Positions 58,400 through 64,000 of a stretch of 64,000 bases of DNA are shown piece by piece (position 1 is the stretch's first letter; every line of letters begins with the position of its first letter). This DNA is from Comamonas resistens (GTDB lineage Bacteria > Pseudomonadota > Gammaproteobacteria > Burkholderiales > Burkholderiaceae_C). Where the stretch lies: assembly GCF_030064165.1 (NCBI RefSeq), contig NZ_CP125947.1, positions 3,472,001 to 3,536,000 of the forward strand. The letters run 5' to 3'. The position numbers and the translations under genes are program-made. The notes under the pieces are model-generated. The model was not told the origin of the DNA. It did no database searches and was given only the letters and a program-made list of their open reading frames with translations.

Positions 58400-58903
58400 C
58401 TATTGCTCGGCAGCGGACTTGAGCGCGAGGTTCAGGCGCTCAAAGTCGGGGCGAAACTCTTCAACGTCCATCCACCAGAGCAACAAGCCTCTAAACCGCT
58501 CCCCATGCACCAGCCGCGTGCGCGGACGAGAAATATCTGGCCGCTGAACCGGTTGCAGCTCAAAGAAATGCTCACCGTCAAAAATGCGGGGAAACAGCAA
58601 CCGCCCGCGCCAGCGCAATTCACGGGCGGCCTGCACCTTCAGAACCAGCGGCCTGAACTGCATGCGCCTGCCTTGCGAAGTCTGCAGCTGGTTGATCAGC
58701 CTACCCCCCTGCACCAACTCGCCCTGCATGGAAACAATGAACGGATTCCAGTGGCTGTAGCTTTCGGGATTTCCCAACAGCTCCCAGACTCTTTCCGGCG
58801 TGGCCTCGATCTCGATGCTGGTGTGCAGCTCTGCCTTCGGGGCCCGCCAGAGCGCCAGCGCAGTCAAAAGAATGGAAGTTGAAATCAGCAAAATTCCAGG
58901 CAT
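58400..58903 (-). CDS. SRPBCC-fold (START-like) protein
   Basis: 167 residues. A hydrophobic start (PGILLISTSILLTALALW) suggests a membrane anchor or signal. ELHTSIEIEATPERVWELLG, then NPESYSHWNPFIVSMQG opens the SRPBCC ligand-binding fold of the polyketide-cyclase type, and LHGERFRGLLLWWM-like sequence near the end is typical of it. Ligand unknown. It is divergently transcribed from a LysR-type gene 92 bases away, which may control it. Confidence 0.72.
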   Translation of the reverse strand: MPGILLISTSILLTALALWRAPKAELHTSIEIEATPERVWELLGNPESYSHWNPFIVSMQGELVQGGRLINQLQTSQGRRMQFRPLVLKVQAARELRWRGRLLFPRIFDGEHFFELQPVQRPDISRPRTRLVHGERFRGLLLWWMDVEEFRPDFERLNLALKSAAEQ

Positions 58904-58995
58904 GGCAAACCTTTCAAGTCATGAGCGAGAAATGCTAGGCAAACCTTGCCCAAACTAAAATTGCCTAAATACTTGCAGTTGATATACGAAAATCA

Positions 58996-59958
58996 ATGAA
59001 CCAAGCCTCCTCAGAGTCCGGGCAGAGCAGCCCGCCTGCGCCGCCCAGCTGGGAACTTTGGCGCAGCTTTCTGGCGGTTGTGGAGCACGGCAGCCTTTCG
59101 GGTGCAGCGCGGGCCCTGAAGTTGACGCAGCCCAGCATCAGCCGACATGTCAACGCACTGGAGCAGTGCCTGAATGCAGCACTGTTCACGCGCTCGCGCC
59201 ATGGCCTCAATCCCACGCCGCTGGCGACCTCATTGCTCGCACAGGTGCAAAGCATGGCGTCTGCTGCCGAAAGCCTGTTGCGCAGCGCATCCGCAGCGAG
59301 TGCTCAGGCACAGGGCATCGTGCGTATCACTGCCAGCGAAATGGTTGGCACCATGGTTCTGCCCCCCATGCTGGCCGCATTTCGGGAGCAACACCCGGCC
59401 ATCGTGGTCGAGCTGGCCCTGTCCAACCGCAACGACGACCTGCTGCTGCGCCAGGCCGATATCGCAGTACGCATGCAGCGCCCCACGCAGGCAGCATTGG
59501 TTGCACGCCATGTGGGCTCGGTCAAAGCAGGGCTGTTTGCCCATCAGAGCTATGCCCGCAGACATGGCCTGCCCGGCAATCTGCAAGCGCTTTTTGCGCA
59601 TCCGCTGATCGGGGTGGACCGGGATGAAACGCCTTTGCAGCACCCGGCTCTGGCAAAGCTTGGCCTGAGCCGTGAAAGCTTTGCCCTGCGCTGCGACAGC
59701 GACGTGGCGCAGTGGATGGCCATGCGGGCCGGATTCGGTATCGGGGCCTGTCAACACTCGCTGGTCGCGGAAGACCCGCAATACCTGCATGTGCTGCCTG
59801 AAGAGGTGCAATGGAACTACGAGATGTGGCTGGCCATGCATGAAGACCAGCGCGATACCTTGCGAATACGGCTGCTGTTTGACCATCTGGCCAATGGCTT
59901 GCAGCGCCATCTGTCGCAGACCGCAACAGCACCGCAGCCACCTGGGCCTGCCTGCTAG
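58996..59958 (+). CDS. LysR-type transcriptional regulator
   Basis: 320 residues. The N-terminal winged helix reads LWRSFLAVVEHGSLSGAARA, then LKLTQPSISRHVNALEQCL and ALFTRSRHGLNPTPLA. The effector domain starts about residue 95. The first 20 residues are an extension. It is divergent from the SRPBCC gene and convergent with the TauE-type permease gene, overlapping it by four bases (59955-59958). By the usual LysR habit the divergent SRPBCC gene is its likely target. Confidence 0.88.
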   Translation: MNQASSESGQSSPPAPPSWELWRSFLAVVEHGSLSGAARALKLTQPSISRHVNALEQCLNAALFTRSRHGLNPTPLATSLLAQVQSMASAAESLLRSASAASAQAQGIVRITASEMVGTMVLPPMLAAFREQHPAIVVELALSNRNDDLLLRQADIAVRMQRPTQAALVARHVGSVKAGLFAHQSYARRHGLPGNLQALFAHPLIGVDRDETPLQHPALAKLGLSRESFALRCDSDVAQWMAMRAGFGIGACQHSLVAEDPQYLHVLPEEVQWNYEMWLAMHEDQRDTLRIRLLFDHLANGLQRHLSQTATAPQPPGPAC

Positions 59959-60716
59959 AAAAGCATATACACGCCCAACACCATCAGGCTTCCCATCAAC
60001 ACCTTCTTGAAACGCACAGGCGAGAGTTTTTCACGCAGCACCTCGCCCCAGTGCATGCCAGCCAAGGCAGGAATCAACATCAAGCCCGAAACCACCAGGC
60101 CGAGGCCCAGACCGCCGGAGACAGCGCCCTCCTTTTCAAACCACCACATGCCCAGCCCCAATGCCACGGTGGACACGGTGAAGCACAGGCCCATGGCCTG
60201 CATCAGTGCCTGACGCGCCAGCCCCAGAGATTGCAAAAAGGCCACGGCAGGCACGACAAACACACCGGTCAATGCGGTGATGCCTCCGGTGACAAAGCCC
60301 ACCACCAGCCCCGACCAGGCCTGATGCCGTTGCGGCATCAGCCATTGCGGCCCGCACAATCCCCAAAACCCGTAGACCACCAGCGCCAGCCCCAAGGCCA
60401 TACGCGCGCCAGGCAGGCCGCCCACACCGCCCCAGATGGCCATGCCGCCCAGCGTACCCGCCATGATTCCCAGCTGCATGCCTCCCAGACGCTTGAGTAG
60501 CAAAGGCAAGGTGTTGACGGGCCGCATCTGCACCACATTGGTCACCAGCGAGGGCAGCAGCAACAGCGCCGCCGCCTGCGCGGGCGGCATGAACAGCGCC
60601 AGCAAGGCCATGGAGACCGTGGGCAGCCCCAGGCCCAGCATGCCCTTGACCCATCCCGCCAGGCCAAACACCGCGACAGCGGCTGCGACCAGCCATGCTT
60701 CACTCAACATACTCAT
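59955..60716 (-). CDS. TauE/SafE-type sulfite or sulfonate exporter family permease
   Basis: 253 residues with about eight membrane helices. AGWVKGMLGLGLPTVSMALL and MQLGIMAGTLGGMAIWGGVG, with GLVVGFVTGGITALTGVFVV, form the two inverted halves of the TauE/SafE fold. The family moves sulfite, sulfoacetate or other organic anions, and the substrate here is unknown. It is divergent from a LysR-type gene (60855-61802), which is its likely regulator. The 138-base gap between them holds their promoters. Confidence 0.85.
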   Translation of the reverse strand: MSMLSEAWLVAAAVAVFGLAGWVKGMLGLGLPTVSMALLALFMPPAQAAALLLLPSLVTNVVQMRPVNTLPLLLKRLGGMQLGIMAGTLGGMAIWGGVGGLPGARMALGLALVVYGFWGLCGPQWLMPQRHQAWSGLVVGFVTGGITALTGVFVVPAVAFLQSLGLARQALMQAMGLCFTVSTVALGLGMWWFEKEGAVSGGLGLGLVVSGLMLIPALAGMHWGEVLREKLSPVRFKKVLMGSLMVLGVYMLF

Positions 60717-60854
60717 CCTTCAGATTTACCGAACTATCGACTCATGAGAAATTGCTTCACAAGCTCTTGACAGCCCAGATAATCCGCCGATAAATAGTGT
60801 TACACCAGCTGGATTTTTCAAACCAAGACTTCGTTAAAACCTGAATCACTTGCC

Positions 60855-61802
60855 ATGCGCTTTGACCTCACCGATCTGCAGCTATTCGTGCATATCCTGG
60901 ACAGCGGCACCATGACGGCTGCCGCGGCGCTCTCGCACATCACGCTGGCCTCGGCCAGCGAGCGCGTACGCGGCATGGAAGAGCAACTGAGCTGCGCCCT
61001 GCTGGAGCGCAAGGCGCGCGGGGTATCGCCAACGGCGGCTGGTCATGCGCTGGGCCAGCATGCGCGCCAGGTGCTGGCCCAGATGCAGCAGCTGCGCGGG
61101 GCCATGGGGGAGTTCGGTGCAGGCCTGGCCGGTCAGATCCGGCTGCGCGGCAATACCTCGGCCTTGCGCGAGCACCTGCCGCTGGCTGTTGGCGGCTTTT
61201 TGCTGCAGCACCCGCAAATCGCGCTGGAGCTGCAGGAATGCCCCAGTGTCGAGGTTCTGGATGGCCTGCGCCAAGGCCTGTGCGATCTGGGCGTGGCTGC
61301 CTGGGATGCAGACCAGCCTCCACCACTGGCCGGCCTGGAGTGCAGCATGTGGCGCTCCGATCAACTGGTGGCCGTACTCGCAGCCGACCATCCGCTGGCC
61401 GGGCATTCCAGCCTGACGCTGGCCGATCTCGTGCATGAAAACTGGGTAGGCCTGCCGCGTGACTCGGCCCTGCAGCAGTTGCTGATAAAGCAGGCCCTGA
61501 GGCTGGAAAAGGCCGATGCCGAAAAAAAGCCCCCTCTCACAGGCAGCACACTGCGCATGCGCGTGCAGCTGCCTCACCCCGAGGGTCTGTGCCAGTTGGT
61601 TGGGCAGAAGGTAGGCGTCTGCATCCTGCCTGCCGCCGCGGTCCGGCGCCACGCCGCAGCCACCGGGGTCGTGGCCGTACCTCTGGGCGACGCCTGGGCC
61701 AGGCGCCAGCTGTGGCTGTGCACGGCCAGAGGCAGCACCTTGCCCGGCCCGGCCAGCCAGTTGCTGGCCCATCTGCGCCGGGAGGCCGCTCTGCAGCCGT
61801 AG
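60855..61802 (+). CDS. LysR-type transcriptional regulator
   Basis: 315 residues. The DNA-binding part reads RFDLTDLQLFVHILDSGTMT, AAAALSHITLASASERVRGM, EEQLSCALLERKARG. The effector domain begins with LAGQIRLRGNTSALREHLPL. It is divergent from the TauE-type permease gene, the probable target. The gene ends 7 bases before the convergent chemoreceptor gene. Confidence 0.88.
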   Translation: MRFDLTDLQLFVHILDSGTMTAAAALSHITLASASERVRGMEEQLSCALLERKARGVSPTAAGHALGQHARQVLAQMQQLRGAMGEFGAGLAGQIRLRGNTSALREHLPLAVGGFLLQHPQIALELQECPSVEVLDGLRQGLCDLGVAAWDADQPPPLAGLECSMWRSDQLVAVLAADHPLAGHSSLTLADLVHENWVGLPRDSALQQLLIKQALRLEKADAEKKPPLTGSTLRMRVQLPHPEGLCQLVGQKVGVCILPAAAVRRHAAATGVVAVPLGDAWARRQLWLCTARGSTLPGPASQLLAHLRREAALQP

Positions 61803-61808
61803 CCAGCG

Positions 61809-63575
61809 TTAAAAGGTCTCCCAATCGCCCCCATCATCAGATGCGGCAGTGCGCGCAGCAGGCTTGCCGGTAGCGGCAGGAGCAGCGGTCGCCAGTGCGG
61901 GGCGCTTGGGCTCCACCTTCCTGGCGGGCACAGCTCTGCTCGGCGCAACCGCAGGCTTGGGGTGAGGTTTGGCGACTCCAGGTTCATGCTGGATCAGCCC
62001 CCTCTGGCCCGCATCGCCGGGCAGCCGAAAGCGCGAGACGGCTTGCTGCAAACGGCGGGTCTGCGCTTCCTGTGAGCCGGCAGCGGCCGCTGCCTCCTCC
62101 ACCAGGGCCGCGTTCTGCTGCGTGTTCTGGTCCATCTGGGTCACGGCCTGGTTGACCTGGGAAATGCCCGAAGCCTGCTCCTGGGAAGCGGCCGAGATCT
62201 CGCCCATGATGTCCGTCACACGCTGCACCGATGCCACGATCTGCTGCATCAGCTCGCCCGCATGCGCCACCTGGGCCGAGCCTTCGTCCACCTTGGTCAC
62301 GGAGTCCTCGATCAGACCCTTGATCTCCTTGGCCGCCGTGGCCGAGCGCTGGGCCAGCGCCCGCACTTCGGAGGCCACCACGGCAAAGCCCTTGCCCTGC
62401 TCGCCGGCACGCGCCGCTTCCACGGCGGCATTGAGCGCCAGGATATTGGTCTGGAAGGCAATGCTGTCGATGACGGTGACAATTTCCGCCATGCGCCTGG
62501 AGCTGTCGGCCAACGCGCCGATGGTGGCAACAGCCTCCGTGCCGGCCTGACCGCCGCGCACGGCCACCTCCAGGCTGCTGGCGGCCAGTTGATTGGCCTG
62601 ACGCGCGTTGTCGGCATTCTGGCTGACGGTGGAAGACAGCTGCTCCATGCTTGCCGCAGTCTCCTGCAGGGCCGAAGCCTGCTGCTCGGTACGGCTGCTC
62701 AGATTGGCATTGCCCAAGGCAATCTCCTGCGCCGCAACGCCGATCTCGTTCACGCCCTGGCGCACTTCGGTCACCATGCCGCTCAGGCTGGCCTGCATGC
62801 GCTGCAGCGAAGCCATCAGGCGGCCGATCTCGTGATGAGCTTCGGGGATACGGCCCGTCAGATCGCCCTGCGCCACGGTTTCCAGCACGCTGTTGGCCTC
62901 GGCTATGGGGAGCAGTACCTGGTTGCGAATGAACAGCCAGCAGCCCACGGCCAGCGCCAGGCCCAACACCATCAGCGCCGTGCTTCCGGCCAAGGCCTGA
63001 GATTGCGAAGCCTGGGCCTCGGCAATCAGGCTGTGCGAGCGCTGGTCCGCCGCCTCCAGATAGGTGCGGGTGGCCGCTGTCAGACCTTGCAGGGCATTGC
63101 GCCGCTCGGCGCGCATGGCCGTGCCGTAGTAACCTTCCTCATTACCGCTGCGCAAAGCCTGGGCACTGCGCTGCGCCATGTCCTTGTAGACCTGGAAGGC
63201 CTTGACCAGGGCACGGGCGCGCTCCTGCTCGTCCGGCAAGGCCTTGCCCTCGGTCTCGGCCAGAAAGGCCTGGGCCTGCTTGTCGGCACTGGCCAGCGCT
63301 TTTTCCGCATCGCCCACAGCCTCCTCCAGCGCAGCCTTGTCACCACGCAGCAATTCGCGGTAGCCCGTGGAAAACTCCAGCCGGTTCTCCACGATATGGA
63401 TCTGCATCTGCTTGATGGCCATCAACCGGCCCTGAAAAAAATCGTACTGAGCCTGGGTTCCTGCAGCGCCCTTGACCGTGCTGTGCAGGCCTTCACCTAT
63501 GGCCACCGCCAGGGCCAGCAGCATCAGGACCAGCACCAGGATCAACCCCTTGCGGATACTCAGAAATCGGAACAT
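61809..63575 (-). CDS. Methyl-accepting chemotaxis protein with C-terminal CheR/CheB-docking tail
   Basis: 588 residues from the ATG at 63575, after GGGAGT. First membrane helix [20 protein letters not shown] (about 11-30), a helical periplasmic sensor (about 31-185), second helix [17 protein letters not shown] (about 195-212), HAMP and the MCP domain (tip [20 protein letters not shown]). A 60-residue Pro/Ala/Lys linker leads to the last five residues DWETF, one residue from the NWETF pentapeptide that binds CheR and CheB in enteric Tsr/Tar. This receptor can thus be the docking partner for adaptation of the others. Confidence 0.9.
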   Translation of the reverse strand: MFRFLSIRKGLILVLVLMLLALAVAIGEGLHSTVKGAAGTQAQYDFFQGRLMAIKQMQIHIVENRLEFSTGYRELLRGDKAALEEAVGDAEKALASADKQAQAFLAETEGKALPDEQERARALVKAFQVYKDMAQRSAQALRSGNEEGYYGTAMRAERRNALQGLTAATRTYLEAADQRSHSLIAEAQASQSQALAGSTALMVLGLALAVGCWLFIRNQVLLPIAEANSVLETVAQGDLTGRIPEAHHEIGRLMASLQRMQASLSGMVTEVRQGVNEIGVAAQEIALGNANLSSRTEQQASALQETAASMEQLSSTVSQNADNARQANQLAASSLEVAVRGGQAGTEAVATIGALADSSRRMAEIVTVIDSIAFQTNILALNAAVEAARAGEQGKGFAVVASEVRALAQRSATAAKEIKGLIEDSVTKVDEGSAQVAHAGELMQQIVASVQRVTDIMGEISAASQEQASGISQVNQAVTQMDQNTQQNAALVEEAAAAAGSQEAQTRRLQQAVSRFRLPGDAGQRGLIQHEPGVAKPHPKPAVAPSRAVPARKVEPKRPALATAAPAATGKPAARTAASDDGGDWETF

Positions 63576-63913
63576 CGAAAACTCCCGTTGTGAACAACTA
63601 CCTTCACCGCAACACAGGCCAATGCTGACGACGCGGCCGTCCGATTGTGCGCATCCCTGCCCTGCAGGTATCGCTGGAAAAACAGGTATTCGACCATCCA
63701 GCCCGGGCGACCGACAGCGCCCGCACACTCAGGTAAAACGGGTGTATTGCAAAAGTCGGTGCCCACTCGTAGGTCAGCAGCTGTGCTACCTCAGGCTGCG
63801 GTGCTGCGGCGGCGGCTCCATGCGCAGACAAACGGGCTGGCTCCTCACCAGCACTGCTCCAGCAACCACCTCAAGGCAGCAACGACAAAAAACATTGCTG
63901 CAGAGCAGTCAGC
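63576..63913. other. Intergenic region before the last chemoreceptor
   Basis: This 338-base gap contains the upstream region of the chemoreceptor gene and the end region of the regulator at the right edge. I see no clear hairpin, repeat family member or reading frame with coding character. Confidence 0.5.
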
Positions 63914-64000
63914 TCAGGTCTTGAGCCCCAGCCGCGCAAGCTTTTTGATCAAGCCAACACGCGAAATACCCAGACGCCGCGCGGCTTCGGATTGATTGCT
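63914..64000 (-). CDS. C-terminal end of a Fis-type (NtrC family) regulator, cut by window edge
   Basis: The last 28 codons are visible: SNQSEAARRLGISRVGLIKK followed by LARLGLKT and a stop. This is the Fis-type helix-turn-helix (EAARRLGISRVGLIKKL) found at the end of sigma-54-dependent activators. The rest lies beyond the right edge. It could be part of another Fis-domain protein, but the NtrC class is most common. Confidence 0.75.
   Translation of the reverse strand, partial: SNQSEAARRLGISRVGLIKKLARLGLKT

Overview
This 64 kb window reads as an ordinary stretch of chromosome from a high-GC betaproteobacterium of the Comamonadaceae, most likely Comamonas or a close relative. The assignment rests on protein resemblance (GlnS, ScpB, TolA, RibBA with a decayed second domain, many HAMP-type chemoreceptors) and on families of short GC-rich intergenic repeats of the kind seen in that family. 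It is inference and was not tested by a search. I see no tRNA or rRNA gene, CRISPR array, transposase, integrase or prophage gene.

Layout. 0-5.4 kb is a minus-strand housekeeping block: surE, pcm, an NlpD-like lipoprotein and rluD, then scpB and the start of rluB. 5.7-13.4 kb holds a chemoreceptor with an amino-acid-type Cache sensor, a quinone reductase, a Tat-exported PhoD phosphatase, a phospholipase-D lipoprotein and a type II NADH dehydrogenase. 13.8-18.6 kb holds a ParD-like gene coupled to a methionine aminopeptidase, an EmrE-type pump, an esterase, arfB, a hydrolase and aroQ. 18.7-25.3 kb has glnS, a YdgA-like protein followed by a 20-residue membrane peptide, a DUF3300 lipoprotein with a long glutamine-rich tail and a PaiB-like flavin protein. 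25.4-29.6 kb has a LuxR-type regulator, a Nudix hydrolase and a tightly overlapping operon of MBL-fold protein, FAD monooxygenase and DUF2783 protein, probably for an aromatic or similar substrate. 29.9-35.2 kb carries envelope proteins (M23 peptidase, DUF2242, META/DUF4377), a small MoaF-like protein and an MFS exporter. 35.3-44.5 kb has meso-diaminopimelate dehydrogenase, a RarD-like transporter, truC, a DHH phosphoesterase, an M20 amidohydrolase, a GGDEF-EAL protein and the GTPase RbgA. 44.5-49.5 kb has two tiny coupled genes, a second chemoreceptor, gshA and a short-chain dehydrogenase. After an AT-rich noncoding region with three diverged repeats, 50.2-58.2 kb is a plus-strand block: ferredoxin, ribBA, ribH, nusB, DUF1963, an aminotransferase, ybgC, tolQ, tolR and tolA. 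The right end has a SRPBCC protein, two LysR regulators around a TauE-type permease, a third chemoreceptor with a CheR/CheB-docking tail, and the last 28 residues of a Fis-type helix-turn-helix protein.

Cooperation: ribBA, ribH and nusB are the familiar riboflavin and antitermination cluster. ybgC-tolQRA is the outer-membrane constriction machine, but tolB and pal are absent from the expected place. The three chemoreceptors stand alone and would feed a che system encoded elsewhere.

The least expected signal is in the noncoding DNA. One repeat family sits directly on the U-tract of intrinsic terminators, always in the same orientation relative to the gene. A second family has entered ybgC in frame, the end of the ferredoxin gene and the tolQ-tolR gap. 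A third, palindromic family makes gene-end hairpins.
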